DNA of 34,211 nucleotides, from IMG/VR virus record IMGVR_UViG_3300037502_001401, positions 1-34,211 of that record; one strand, written 5' to 3'. A program made the position numbers and the translations under genes. This stretch comes from a virus. Of the stretch, positions 13,243 to 22,082 are shown one piece after another (positions within the stretch are counted from its first letter, which is position 1; each line of letters starts with the position of its first letter). Under the pieces are notes generated by a model. It saw only the letters and a list, made by a program, of their open reading frames with translations. It made no database searches and was not told the DNA's origin.

Positions 13243-14612
13243 GCGACCGCGTCTCAGTAGTTGTCAACACCTCGCCGTCGTCACCTCCCACAGCCGGGCC
13301 GGTGTCGGGGCGATTCTTCGTCGTCGGACAGACCCAGAAGGGGTCCACGACGCCGACCGTCATCCGCTCCATGCGCGAATACATTGCCGAGTATGGTGCC
13401 CGCACGGGTGGCGCCGCGATGTACGACGCCGCCGAGCTGGCGCTCCGCTCCGGCGTGGCCGAGCTCGTCGTCACCCGCGCCACAGGCCCGACCCCCGTGC
13501 GCGCCACCGTGAGCATTGACAGCGGCAAGATCGTCGTCACGGCTAAGGATGTCGGCGCCTTCGCCAATTCCTTCACCGCCGAGTGGGTGAGCGCCGACAA
13601 CAAGCTCGTCGTCGTCACCGATGTCGGCACTGAGTCCTACGTCGGGACCACGGCGGCAGCCCTCATCGCTGCGGCCAATGCCTCGCCCACGATCACGGTC
13701 ACGTCGTCAGGCACCCTGCCGTCAGGCAATCAGGCTGCGGCCAGCCTCGCGGGTGGCACCGACGACTACTCCAACGTCGTATGGGCGACCACGCTCGCCA
13801 CAATCACCCCCGACCTCGGCCCTGGCGCCATTGCCACACCCGGCATCGCCCACGGCGCCTCGGGCGCGGCGCTTGCTTCGCACGCCTCGGCCAATGATCG
13901 CCTCGCCCTCGTGACTGTCGCTGCGGGCGCAAGCCTGAGCACGGCCACATCGGCGGCGGCTACCATCCGCGGGTACACGGGCTCCAGTCACGTCGCTTTC
14001 GTCTGGCCCCACGTCACGGTCCCGGACGGCACGGGAGCCCAGCGCACCGTCGACCCGACCGCCTTTGCCGCTGGCCTGCGCGCCCGCGCGCACGCGGTCG
14101 GCATCGGAGAGTCGGCGCTCGCCGAGCGTTACGCCCGCCAGGTGGTCGACGTCGCCCCGGAGATCGCCACCACGTCGGCAAATTGGGTGACCGCTAATGC
14201 TGCCCGCATCAGCGTCGTCCGCACGGTGGCCGGTGTCACCCGCCTCTACTCGTGGCAGACCGTTGAGGCAGCCAAGGCAAACCTTCTGCCTGCCCAGTAC
14301 CGGGACATGATCAACGCCCTAGCCTACGGCGGCAGCGTGATCCTTGAGTCCTACGTCGGGCAGCCCGGTACCGCCGCGACCTACTCGGCCGCCGCAGGCG
14401 AGCTCTCGGGCTACCTGTCCGGCTTCGCTTCCTACCTCCAGCCGCGCGTCTCGGGCGGCGTCCAGGTGGACCCCGGCTACGTCGTGTCCGTCTCTGGCGG
14501 CGCCGACCCGGCCGACAACCGCATCAGCGCCGACGTCTCGCTCCGCTTCGCGGAGTCGGTTGAGTTCGTCGACTTCACCATCGCCGTCGGCGACGCTAAC
14601 GCCGTCATCTAA
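13239..14612 (+). CDS. Contractile tail sheath protein
   Basis: The 457-residue protein has the sheath signature near the N-terminus (GPVSGRFFVVGQTQKG, MREYIAEYG, YDAAELALRSG with VVTRATG) and a C-terminal domain (GGVQVDPGYVVSVSGGADP, VSLRFAESVEFVDFTIAV) matching phage sheath families. Many copies stack around the tail tube and contract at infection, which makes this phage a myovirus. It is followed at once by the tube gene. Confidence 0.92.
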   Translation: MSDRVSVVVNTSPSSPPTAGPVSGRFFVVGQTQKGSTTPTVIRSMREYIAEYGARTGGAAMYDAAELALRSGVAELVVTRATGPTPVRATVSIDSGKIVVTAKDVGAFANSFTAEWVSADNKLVVVTDVGTESYVGTTAAALIAAANASPTITVTSSGTLPSGNQAAASLAGGTDDYSNVVWATTLATITPDLGPGAIATPGIAHGASGAALASHASANDRLALVTVAAGASLSTATSAAATIRGYTGSSHVAFVWPHVTVPDGTGAQRTVDPTAFAAGLRARAHAVGIGESALAERYARQVVDVAPEIATTSANWVTANAARISVVRTVAGVTRLYSWQTVEAAKANLLPAQYRDMINALAYGGSVILESYVGQPGTAATYSAAAGELSGYLSGFASYLQPRVSGGVQVDPGYVVSVSGGADPADNRISADVSLRFAESVEFVDFTIAVGDANAVI

Positions 14613-14624
14613 GGAGAGACATAG

Positions 14625-15038
14625 ATGTCCAAGTACGTTTCTAAGAGTCGCCGCAAGGTGACGGTCTCGTCCATGCCCGGTGTGTGGATGACCGCGTCCG
14701 ACCCGTCGGCGTCGCGCACGAATCAGATGCGGCGTCGGGGCGCGGGCGAGAACATGGAGGTCATCACCTCCCGCCTCACCTGGGAGTCCATCACCCTCAC
14801 AAAGATGTGGGACCCCGACGTGGATCAGACGGTGTGGAACGAGCTCAACCGCGGCAACGCCTACAACAACACCACCATCACCTTCACCGACCTGGACAGC
14901 GACGGCGTGCCGCAGGGCACACCGGACGCCTATGCCGGGTGCGCCGTGGAGTCCTTCACCCGTACCGGCTCCGACGCCAATGCCGACGACGAGATCGTCG
15001 AGCTCACGGTCGTCTGGTCCGTTCCGCGGAAGGGCTGA
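14625..15038 (+). CDS. Tail tube protein
   Basis: The 137-residue beta-rich protein directly follows the sheath gene with a good AAGGAGAG site. Its pattern (KVTVSSMPGVWMTASDP, VITSRLTWESITLTKMWDP, YNNTTITFTDLDSDG, ELTVVWSVPRKG) is that of XkdM/gp19-like tube proteins that form the inner tube. Confidence 0.85.
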   Translation: MSKYVSKSRRKVTVSSMPGVWMTASDPSASRTNQMRRRGAGENMEVITSRLTWESITLTKMWDPDVDQTVWNELNRGNAYNNTTITFTDLDSDGVPQGTPDAYAGCAVESFTRTGSDANADDEIVELTVVWSVPRKG

Positions 15039-15040
15039 CC

Positions 15041-15475
15041 ATGAGCATCGGGGAGGAGATTCGCCGGGAGATCGCGTCCCGGCAGCGTCGCACCGTTGAG
15101 ATCACGCATCCCGAGGTGGTGCAGTACGCCATCACCTACCGCGTGCCCACAGATCGCAGCGAGGTTGCTGGCATCTTCAAGCGCGCCGAGATGAATAAGA
15201 AGGAGGCCGGTCTAGCCGATGCCTCTATCCTGGCCCTGTGCTGCCTAGAGATTAGGCGCTACGGGGAGCTCGTCGCCGACGATGAGGGTAACCCGCTCAC
15301 GTTCCGCGACAAGCAGCTCCAGGAGTGGGTCGGCGCAGTATCGGCCCGCGACGCGGCCCGAGCCTTGTATGGCTCAGACGGCTACGTCACCACCGTCGCC
15401 AGCCGCCTCCTTGAGGAGGCCGGGTATGGCAAGGACGACGAGGTTCTCGTGGAGGACCCTACGTCGTCGAGCTGA
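15041..15475 (+). CDS. Tail assembly chaperone, short form (G-like)
   Basis: The 144-residue, mostly helical, acidic protein sits between tube and tape-measure genes, the fixed place of tail assembly chaperones. It shows EIRREIASRQRRTVEITHPEV and DKQLQEWVGAVSARDAARAL. The chaperone coats the tape measure during tail building. A coding-like continuation lies in the -1 frame, so a minor fusion product is likely. The ATG at 15041 has a GGAAGGG site 9 bases upstream; longer upstream reading in this frame runs through the tube gene and is rejected. Confidence 0.82.
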   Translation: MSIGEEIRREIASRQRRTVEITHPEVVQYAITYRVPTDRSEVAGIFKRAEMNKKEAGLADASILALCCLEIRRYGELVADDEGNPLTFRDKQLQEWVGAVSARDAARALYGSDGYVTTVASRLLEEAGYGKDDEVLVEDPTSSS

Positions 15476-15633
15476 GTCGACACCCCGTCGTCGTCACAGC
15501 TCAGAGATTCGCTGCGGGCGGCCTCGGGTCGGTCTGGGATGTCCTAGACCGGCCCGAGGCTGATCTGCCACTCATCATCGCCCTCACGCTTGCGCGCTCG
15601 CGCGACGTTGAGGAGCAAAGCCGCAAGCCCTAG
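15415..15633 (+). CDS. Tail assembly chaperone, -1 frame extension (T-like), needs frameshift
   Basis: The -1 frame is open from 15415 to the TAG at 15631-15633 and has no ATG, GTG or TTG, so it cannot be started on its own. Past the end of the first frame it encodes a protein-like sequence (VELSRHPVVVTAQRFAAGG, then LDRPEADLPLIIALTLARSRD) with good third-position bias. Double-frame chaperones with a -1 shift before the tape measure are the rule in tailed phages. No classical X-XXY-YYZ heptamer is present in 15415-15475; the best slip candidate is the proline codon in GACCCT (CCT to CCC at 15457-15460). Confidence 0.72.
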   Translation, partial: GGRVWQGRRGSRGGPYVVELSRHPVVVTAQRFAAGGLGSVWDVLDRPEADLPLIIALTLARSRDVEEQSRKP

Positions 15634-15651
15634 CACGAGGAGGTGACCGTC

Positions 15652-18093
15652 GTGGCAGAAGAAGAGCTCATTGTAAAGATGACGCTCCAAGACGAGCTGA
15701 CACGACAGGCATCATCTCTGGGCAAGACGGTCGGCAAGCTGCGGACAGAGATGGAGAAGGCCCGCGAAGAGGCCGAGCGCACGGGTGACACCTCCAACTA
15801 TGACCGCCTACAGAAGGAGTACCAGCAGACCCAGCGCGAACTCGTCACGGTCAAGAACCGCGCCAAGGAAGTAGGCCGCGAAATCCGCAACATGGAGAAG
15901 CAGGCGGTCAGGTCTGCTACTCGCGTGCAGTCAGCCTGGAAGAAGCTCCAGGGGGTAATGAAGAGTCCCCTATTTACTGCGGCCACCATCGCCGGCGTCG
16001 CCCTCTTTGGCAAGCGCGCGGTGGAGGCTTTTGCTCAGGCCGAGCAGTCACAGATGAAGCTCGTCCAGGCATACTCCAAGTTCGAGGGCGTGCAAAACGT
16101 ACCCATTGACGCCATCCGCGCCTTGGCATCTGAGCTGCAATCCTTGACCGGCACGGACGATGATCTGCTCGCAGCCGCCGCAGCCACAATGGCTCAGTTC
16201 GGACTCACCGGCGATGCCATCATGCGCGTGCTGCCCTTGCTCAATGACTACGCCATCTACACGGGCCGCGATGTCACCGATGCTGCGACCGTTGTCGGTC
16301 GGGCGCTCATGGGCAATGCGCGTGCGCTCAAGGAAATCGGCATCAACTTCACCTCTACTGGCGACCGCGCCAAAGACCTTGAGATTATCCTGGGCGCGCT
16401 CCAGTCCCAGGTCGGCGGCACGGGTGATCGCTTTGGCGAGACTGCGGCTGGCGGCCTAGCGCGCGCACAAGAGGCTTTCGGCGACCTCCAAGAGGAGATC
16501 GGCGGCACTCTCGTGCCCGCATTGACCGCAATGTTGCGCGTTGTCGAGCCTGCGGCCAAGTTCTTCTCCAGCCTGCCCGGACCAATCAAGGGCGTCGCCA
16601 TTGCCATCGGCGTGCTGGGCGCTGCGGCCCTCGCCCTAGGCCCGCGCCTCGCCACGATGGTCATCGGCATGAGGGCCGCAGGCATTGAGGCGACGACCCT
16701 GCGGACCAAAATGGCGGCGGCGGGCAGTTTTATCGGCGGGCCGTGGGGGCTTGCCCTCGCCGCTGGCACTGTAGCCCTCGGCTACTTCTTGAGTGAACAG
16801 GCCGAGGCGTCTGCCCGCGTCGATCAGTTTGCCGACAGCATTGACGCGGCCACAGGCAAGCTCAACCAAGCCGGGGTCGCCCAGGTCGCCCAGACCCTAA
16901 TGAACGATATTTCACAAGAGGACTGGGACAAGCTCGCCACGGTCGGCATCACCGTTGAGGATGTCACCGCTGCGGTAATTGGCGGTGAAGAAGAGTGGGC
17001 CGCTTATGACGACCGACTCCAGGCCCTTATGGCTGATAACCGCGTCGGCTCAGGTGGCCTGTATGACGTCCTGGGTGTGCTGCGCGGCAATGTGTCCGGC
17101 CTCCGAAAGGACGTCGCAGACGGTACGCGCGCCTGGGAGGTCGCTACTCGCGCACAAGGCATCGCCGCCGATTCCTTTGAGGACGTCGCCTACACATCAG
17201 GAACCGTCCTGGCGGCGCTGCAGAAGGCCAATCCGGTCGTCGGCGAATACCGGGACAAGGCGTATTCAGCCTCCTATGCGGCATCGGCGCTCAGGGCCGC
17301 TAATCAAGGCGCGGCCCTAGCTACCGACAACCTGTCCCGCGGGCTCCAGGACCTGAGTGGGGTCATCGCCGAGGCGCAGGCCATGTCCTCGTATCAGACG
17401 GCCTTGGACGAATACATCAAAAATCCAAGCCAAGAGACAGCCGCCGCCGTGAGCTCAGCGATGGTCGGCGCGGCCGAGGCCATCCAAGACCCGGGCGAGA
17501 AGGCCAAGTTCACGCGCACCGCTGTTGACGACATCCGTAAGGCAGCAAGTGACGCGGGGATGAAGCTCAACCCAGAGCTCGACGCTGGACTTCAGCGGGC
17601 GCGAGGCCAGGCCAAGCTACTTGAGACTCAGATTGACCGTGCCGTCCGCGCTAGGACGGCAGAGATCACCCTGCGCTACTCCGACTCGCGCACCACATAC
17701 GGCGGTGGCGGTCAGGGAGACGGCCCGCGCCACGGCGGCTTCACCGATGGGTGGATCACTAAGGGATCAGGCGGTCCCACTTCCGACCTCGCCCCCATCT
17801 GGGCGTCGCGTGGCGAATACGTCCTACGCGCTGGCGCGGCCGCCGCTCTCCGCAACGCCATTGGCGACTCCGGCATGTGGGCGCTCAACCACGCCGACCG
17901 TTCCATGCCCTCCTTCCTTGACTCCCCCGTGCCTCCCATCGTCCCTGGCGGTGGCTCCGAGCCTGCGCTCGTAGGTGCGGGGGCTCCTGTCATCAATATC
18001 GGGGAGATCAAGGCCGACAGCGGAATCGACGTACAGTCTGAGGTGCTGTGGGCCTTGCGTCGCCATGAGCGCATCAAGCGGGAGCGGATGTGA
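15652..18093 (+). CDS. Tail tape measure protein
   Basis: The 813-residue protein has the tape-measure build: a long N-terminal coiled coil (about residues 5-100, rich in K, E, R), an SPLFTAATIAGVALFGKRAVEAF segment, a tape-measure core with ELQSLTGTDDDLLAAAAA and hydrophobic stretches (IKGVAIAIGVLGAAALALG; WGLALAAGTVALGYFL). It sets tail length, about 120 nm at 0.15 nm per residue. The C-terminal part has a glycine-rich GGGGQGDGPRHGG linker. I prefer GTG 15652, eight bases after GAGGAGG, over GTG 15643, which overlaps that site. Confidence 0.9.
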   Translation: MAEEELIVKMTLQDELTRQASSLGKTVGKLRTEMEKAREEAERTGDTSNYDRLQKEYQQTQRELVTVKNRAKEVGREIRNMEKQAVRSATRVQSAWKKLQGVMKSPLFTAATIAGVALFGKRAVEAFAQAEQSQMKLVQAYSKFEGVQNVPIDAIRALASELQSLTGTDDDLLAAAAATMAQFGLTGDAIMRVLPLLNDYAIYTGRDVTDAATVVGRALMGNARALKEIGINFTSTGDRAKDLEIILGALQSQVGGTGDRFGETAAGGLARAQEAFGDLQEEIGGTLVPALTAMLRVVEPAAKFFSSLPGPIKGVAIAIGVLGAAALALGPRLATMVIGMRAAGIEATTLRTKMAAAGSFIGGPWGLALAAGTVALGYFLSEQAEASARVDQFADSIDAATGKLNQAGVAQVAQTLMNDISQEDWDKLATVGITVEDVTAAVIGGEEEWAAYDDRLQALMADNRVGSGGLYDVLGVLRGNVSGLRKDVADGTRAWEVATRAQGIAADSFEDVAYTSGTVLAALQKANPVVGEYRDKAYSASYAASALRAANQGAALATDNLSRGLQDLSGVIAEAQAMSSYQTALDEYIKNPSQETAAAVSSAMVGAAEAIQDPGEKAKFTRTAVDDIRKAASDAGMKLNPELDAGLQRARGQAKLLETQIDRAVRARTAEITLRYSDSRTTYGGGGQGDGPRHGGFTDGWITKGSGGPTSDLAPIWASRGEYVLRAGAAAALRNAIGDSGMWALNHADRSMPSFLDSPVPPIVPGGGSEPALVGAGAPVINIGEIKADSGIDVQSEVLWALRRHERIKRERM

Positions 18094-18695
18094 CGGTCAC
18101 CGTAAGACTGCCCGGCTACAGGACGCCTGAGTCCCAACAGGTCACGATCTCAGCGCCGTCGGTCGGCACCGTCGTCCTACCGTGGTGGCCGGACGAAATC
18201 GCAACCAGCAACATTGCCGGCGTCTATGAGACACAGGAGAGGCCGGGCCGATCACCGTTGCTCCTGCGCTCCGGAGACTCGCTCTATGAGATGCGCGTCG
18301 GCTGCATCGTCACCGTTGCCGACGTCGAGACGTCGGACCATACTGTCGCTCAAGTGCTTGACGCGCTGGCGACGATGGCGACTATTGACTCGCCCGTCAC
18401 CGTCAAGCTCGCGAACCGCTCAGGGCGCTATCGCGTGACTGACCTGGGCATCACTGAGCTTGACTGGGACAAAGCAGGATCGGTCCTGTCCGCAGAAGTG
18501 TCCATGACTCTCGTCGTCGCATCCGAGGCGGTCATCCCCGTCGGTCCCATCAAGAAGAAGCCGCGACCTGGCCGAGGTGGCAACGGTGGCGGTGGCAATG
18601 GCGGCGGCAAGGACAAGCCCGCGCACGGTGGACCCAACAAGCCAAAGAGAGATCGCGGCGGTGGCGGTGGCCCTGGCCTGACGAGGGTGGACTAG
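18090..18695 (+). CDS. Tail/baseplate adaptor protein in the XkdP position
   Basis: The 201-residue protein follows the tape measure, where PBSX-type tails encode XkdP. The N-terminal 150 residues are beta-rich (VTVRLPGYRTPESQQVTIS, VVLPWWPDEI, YEMRVGCIVTVADVE); the last 50 are an unstructured, basic and glycine-rich tail (PRPGRGGNGGGGNGGGKDK and onward). I see no clear LysM repeat. It probably links tube tip and hub. The GTG start overlaps the tape-measure stop. Confidence 0.65.
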   Translation: MTVTVRLPGYRTPESQQVTISAPSVGTVVLPWWPDEIATSNIAGVYETQERPGRSPLLLRSGDSLYEMRVGCIVTVADVETSDHTVAQVLDALATMATIDSPVTVKLANRSGRYRVTDLGITELDWDKAGSVLSAEVSMTLVVASEAVIPVGPIKKKPRPGRGGNGGGGNGGGKDKPAHGGPNKPKRDRGGGGGPGLTRVD

Positions 18696-18872
18696 ATGAC
18701 TGCGCTATTCACAGACCCTAGCCCCAACGGCGTGCCAGCACCCGACGCGCCCGCAGGTCTACCTGACTACGAGGCGCTGTCCCCCGCACGCCGCTCCCCC
18801 CAGGTGCGCGCCGGGCAGCGGCTCGGCTCGCGTCGCCCCGACCGTCTACCTAAGCAACCCTCGGACGCCTAA
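18696..18872 (+). CDS. Small 58-residue protein between baseplate genes
   Basis: The frame begins at the base after the previous stop and shares one base with the next start (TAATG), so it is tightly packed into the baseplate operon. The product is rich in Pro, Ala and Arg (LPDYEALSPARRSPQVRAG). Its position and the VRAGQRLGSRRPDRL segment recall the small tail protein X, but the LysM pattern is too weak to claim. Confidence 0.62.
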   Translation: MTALFTDPSPNGVPAPDAPAGLPDYEALSPARRSPQVRAGQRLGSRRPDRLPKQPSDA

Positions 18873-19726
18873 TGCCTACCCGCGCACCGCGCGCCGACGC
18901 TCTCCGCATCGCGTCCAACAGATTGAGCGCACAGCTCGCTGACGTCATCACTGACATTGCATTGGACTTTGGCTCCGGCCAGGTTGCCGAGCTGACAATC
19001 ACGGCCGCCGACCCCATCGGACTACTTGACGACACACCCATCGCTGACCTGGGAACAAGCGTGACCATGACCGACGACCCTGCCGGATCGTGGGAGGTCG
19101 GCTCCATTGATGCCGCCTATGGAGCCGGGATTACCTGGACGTACCGCTGCCGCTCTAAGCTTGCCAAGAATCTGCGGGTCAGGTTCAAGACTGGGGCCGA
19201 GGTCCAAGTCTCCCCGACGGACTGGGTCAAGCGCCGCGTCAAGGAGGCAGGCGGCCGCACCGTCGCCCAGCCGTCATCCAAGCGCGTCGCCATCGGGCAA
19301 GGTGGCAAGCAGGACCGCCAGTCAGTCCTTGACGTGATCGGCAACCTGGCCGGAGAGCTGGAATGGGCCTGGGTCGAGCACGGGAACACTCTCTATTTCG
19401 GCGACCCCTACTGGGCACTCACGGGCGGCCCCGGTCTGCCGACGTGGCCGGTGACGTGGAAGTCCGATCCCGCCAGTGACGCTCTGGCAATGGCCGTCAA
19501 CCTGTCGGACGACGACACTGAGGCCGCAGGGACGCTGGACGTGACACTTCCCAACGCCTACGGCCGCCAGCTACGCCCGTGGCATCGCATCCAATTGCAG
19601 GACGCTGGGCGCTACTCCGGCCTGTGGCTCGTCACATCGGTGTCTTACCGAGACGACAACTACTCCGCAGTCGACATCTCATGCTTGCGGCCTCGTAAGC
19701 CTGCCAAGAAGGGCGGCAGCACATGA
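18872..19726 (+). CDS. Baseplate hub protein (gpD/XkdQ-like)
   Basis: The 284-residue protein starts with a beta-domain (DIALDFGSGQVAELTITAADP) and has the hub pattern: YRCRSKLAKNLR, a SPTDWVKRRVKEAGGRTVA helix-strand, then QSVLDVIGNLAGELEWAWVE with LYFGDPYW, and an OB-like C-terminal part ending in RYSGLWLVTSVSYRDD. The hub forms the ring under the tube from which the spike projects. Gene order agrees with XkdQ. Confidence 0.82.
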   Translation: MPTRAPRADALRIASNRLSAQLADVITDIALDFGSGQVAELTITAADPIGLLDDTPIADLGTSVTMTDDPAGSWEVGSIDAAYGAGITWTYRCRSKLAKNLRVRFKTGAEVQVSPTDWVKRRVKEAGGRTVAQPSSKRVAIGQGGKQDRQSVLDVIGNLAGELEWAWVEHGNTLYFGDPYWALTGGPGLPTWPVTWKSDPASDALAMAVNLSDDDTEAAGTLDVTLPNAYGRQLRPWHRIQLQDAGRYSGLWLVTSVSYRDDNYSAVDISCLRPRKPAKKGGST

Positions 19727-20028
19727 GCCTACGCTCAGGTTTCCAGCGTGGCGTCGTCACACGGGCCACCTCCGCGGGCGTCTGGGTCCAGATGCCAGAC
19801 CTGTACGGATCGTCCGAGATCGGGCCGCTGGACTTCATCGGACCTAAGCTGCGACGCCCTGCGCGGTCAACCGCCTCGGCTAACGGACCCGACGCCCACA
19901 CTCACAGCATCGCCCAAGTGGACAACGTCGCGGACAGATTCGCCACCGGGGATCGGGTCCTCATCGCTACTGTCGGCCCCGGCGATTGGGTTGTCCTCGG
20001 CAGGATTGAGACAGGAGCCAATGCCTGA
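19723..20028 (+). CDS. Short OB-fold baseplate/spike-like protein (XkdR position)
   Basis: The 101-residue protein begins SGFQRGVVTRATSAGVWVQM, the strand pattern of the OB-fold in gpV/gp5 spike and XkdR-type proteins, has a short HTHSIAQVDN metal-binding-like motif, and ends GDWVVLGRIETGA. No needle-like beta-helix domain follows, so it may be a minimal spike. Overlaps both neighbours (ATGA, TGATG). Confidence 0.7.
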   Translation: MSLRSGFQRGVVTRATSAGVWVQMPDLYGSSEIGPLDFIGPKLRRPARSTASANGPDAHTHSIAQVDNVADRFATGDRVLIATVGPGDWVVLGRIETGANA

Positions 20029-20330
20029 TGAGCGCCACGCTCTCGCATCCATTCCGGCTTGACAGCGCCGGAGCGGTCGCCATCGTCCCCCAGGGAAGCA
20101 AGCGACACGCCCTAGAGCTCGTCCGGCACATCGTCTCCTGCCGCCAGGGCGAGCGCCCTCTCGCGCCTGTGTGGGGTATCACCGACCCCCTGCTTGACGG
20201 GGTTGATGAGGCAGACATCCGCGCAGCCATTGACCTATGCGAGCCCGACATTGTCGTCTCAGGGGTCACCCTGACGCCGCGTGACGGCACCGACCTAGAC
20301 ATTGTGATCGACGCCGCCTGGAGGGCATGA
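20028..20330 (+). CDS. Baseplate wedge protein, gp25/XkdS-like
   Basis: The 100-residue protein matches the short gp25-like wedge family by size, place and pattern: SHPFRLDSAGAVAIVPQGSK, HIVSCRQGERPLAPVWGI, then IRAAIDLCEPDIVVSGVTL and a closing strand. gp25 proteins nucleate sheath assembly on the baseplate. Confidence 0.8.
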   Translation: MSATLSHPFRLDSAGAVAIVPQGSKRHALELVRHIVSCRQGERPLAPVWGITDPLLDGVDEADIRAAIDLCEPDIVVSGVTLTPRDGTDLDIVIDAAWRA

Positions 20331-20331
20331 C

Positions 20332-21438
20332 ATGAGCGACCTTGGCCTCTCCCGCGTGGAGCTGACCCCCGACGACCGCGACCCACAGGCGACTTTCGAC
20401 GCCATGCTCGCCACGGTCCAAGCAGCCCTTCCGACGTGGGACGCCAGGAATGGCGCCCTAGAGACCGTGCTCCTAGAGGCGTTTGCCACGGGCACCGCGG
20501 ACCTGATCTACGCCTTGAACAGGCTCCCGGGCCGAATTGAGGAGGACATCCTTGCCCTGTACGACGTGGCCCGGTACGCCGGAGCCAAGGCCACGGGCAA
20601 CGCTGTCATCACCTGGGACACGTCCCGCACCGCCACCGTGACCGCGGGGCTGCGCTTTGCCGTGCCCGACGCCGACATTGAGCTTGAGGTCACCACGACC
20701 ACGACCGGCACGGGCGCCACCCTGACCGTGCCCGTGCGCGCCACCGAGCCGGGCTCTGAGCCCAACGGCGTCGCGTCCGGCGCTGCCCTCGACGTACTTG
20801 ACGCGATCCCCTTTGCGGTCTCGGTGGCCCTGTCCGGCACCCTCTCAGGTGGAGCTGACCCCGAGACGGACGCTGCCTACATTGAGCGCGCCTCCACACG
20901 ACTGGCCCGCGTCACATCCTCGCTCGTCGTGCCCGACCACTTCACCGCCTACGCGCTAGAGAATCCTGCCGTCAAGCGGGCCAAGGCTTACGACCAATGG
21001 GACGGTGTGGCCCCGCTGTCCACCTCGGACCTCGGCTACGTCACCGTCGCCGTCTACGGCGCTCAAGCCCAGGTAGCGTCCGGCACCCGCGACACCATTG
21101 AGACCGAGATGGCCGAGCGCGCCGCCGCCATGATTACCCCCGTCGTCATCGGTGCCACCATCACCACCGTCAATGTGGCTGCCACCGTTGTCGCCCTCGC
21201 CGGGTACGACACTAATGAGGTCCGCGACGCCTGTGTCGCTGCCGTGAGGGCGTACATAAACACCGACACCTGGGTCTGGGACGCCTCCGTCATTGACACC
21301 GAGATCATCTCCGTCCTCGACGACGTCCCTGGCGTGGACTATGTGTCTACGGGCACGGTCACGCCGAGCGGCACGACGACGATCACGACCCCGGCTGGCC
21401 TAGCGCGGGCAGGCACCGTCACGATCACGGTCACCTGA
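20332..21438 (+). CDS. Baseplate J-like protein (gpJ/XkdT)
   Basis: The 368-residue protein shows the baseplate_J pattern: GALETVLLEAFATGTADLIYAL near residue 45, a VTAGLRFAVPDADIELEV domain, ATEPGSEPNGVASGAALDVLD, GGADPETDAAYIERASTRLARV and DHFTAYALENPAVKRAKAY, then a C-terminal domain with TWVWDASVIDTEIISVLDDV. The protein builds the periphery of the simple baseplate. Confidence 0.92.
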   Translation: MSDLGLSRVELTPDDRDPQATFDAMLATVQAALPTWDARNGALETVLLEAFATGTADLIYALNRLPGRIEEDILALYDVARYAGAKATGNAVITWDTSRTATVTAGLRFAVPDADIELEVTTTTTGTGATLTVPVRATEPGSEPNGVASGAALDVLDAIPFAVSVALSGTLSGGADPETDAAYIERASTRLARVTSSLVVPDHFTAYALENPAVKRAKAYDQWDGVAPLSTSDLGYVTVAVYGAQAQVASGTRDTIETEMAERAAAMITPVVIGATITTVNVAATVVALAGYDTNEVRDACVAAVRAYINTDTWVWDASVIDTEIISVLDDVPGVDYVSTGTVTPSGTTTITTPAGLARAGTVTITVT

Positions 21439-22073
21439 TGGGCACGCCCCGTACCGAGGCCCAGGTAGAGGACTACGTCTACCGCCTCCTCCCCGACTAC
21501 ATCCGAGACGACGACTCCGGCACGCTTGCCACCTTCCTCGGCAAGGCCACGGCCTCGTCAATGGGACCGGCGCTCCGGCTGGCCGACGTCGGCGACCCCG
21601 ATACCTCGGTCACCGGCACCGCCGAGCTGGCGAATCCTGACGCCGCCCCGAGGACGTGGCTGCGGTGGCTTGGGTGGCTCGTCGGCATTGACTTGGACAA
21701 CATCGCCGACGCCGACAAGCGGGCCGCGATCTCGGAGTCCTCCACACTCCAGCGCCGAGGGTCTAAGCGGGCCATCATCCGCGCCACCCAGCGCGAGCTC
21801 ACCGGCTCCAAGTCCTGCCGGGTCTACTGGAATCTGAGCGGGACTGACCCCTACGTCATCACGGTCGTCACCCTCACCGCGCAGACGCCCGACACCGTTG
21901 CGGCTCTAGCGGCGGCCGAGACTGAGAAGCCTGCGGGCGTGGACATCATCCTCCAGGACGTGACCGGCGCGACCTACGCCGAGCTCGCGGCCGAGTACGC
22001 CGATTACGACGCGGTCGCTGCCGCGTTCACCGACTACGACGATCTGGGCGACTGGGTGCCCCCCACCCCGTAA
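21438..22073 (+). CDS. Tail protein I-like (gpI/XkdU)
   Basis: The 211-residue protein follows gpJ as gpI does in P2-like tails. It has YRLLPDYIRDDDSGTLATFL, WLRWLGWLVGIDL, a RRGSKRAIIRATQRELTG segment and a C-terminal YAELAAEYADYDAVAAAF helix. gpI-type proteins attach fibres to the baseplate. Start shares a base with the preceding stop. Confidence 0.85.
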   Translation: MGTPRTEAQVEDYVYRLLPDYIRDDDSGTLATFLGKATASSMGPALRLADVGDPDTSVTGTAELANPDAAPRTWLRWLGWLVGIDLDNIADADKRAAISESSTLQRRGSKRAIIRATQRELTGSKSCRVYWNLSGTDPYVITVVTLTAQTPDTVAALAAAETEKPAGVDIILQDVTGATYAELAAEYADYDAVAAAFTDYDDLGDWVPPTP

Positions 22074-22082
22074 GGAGCAAGC

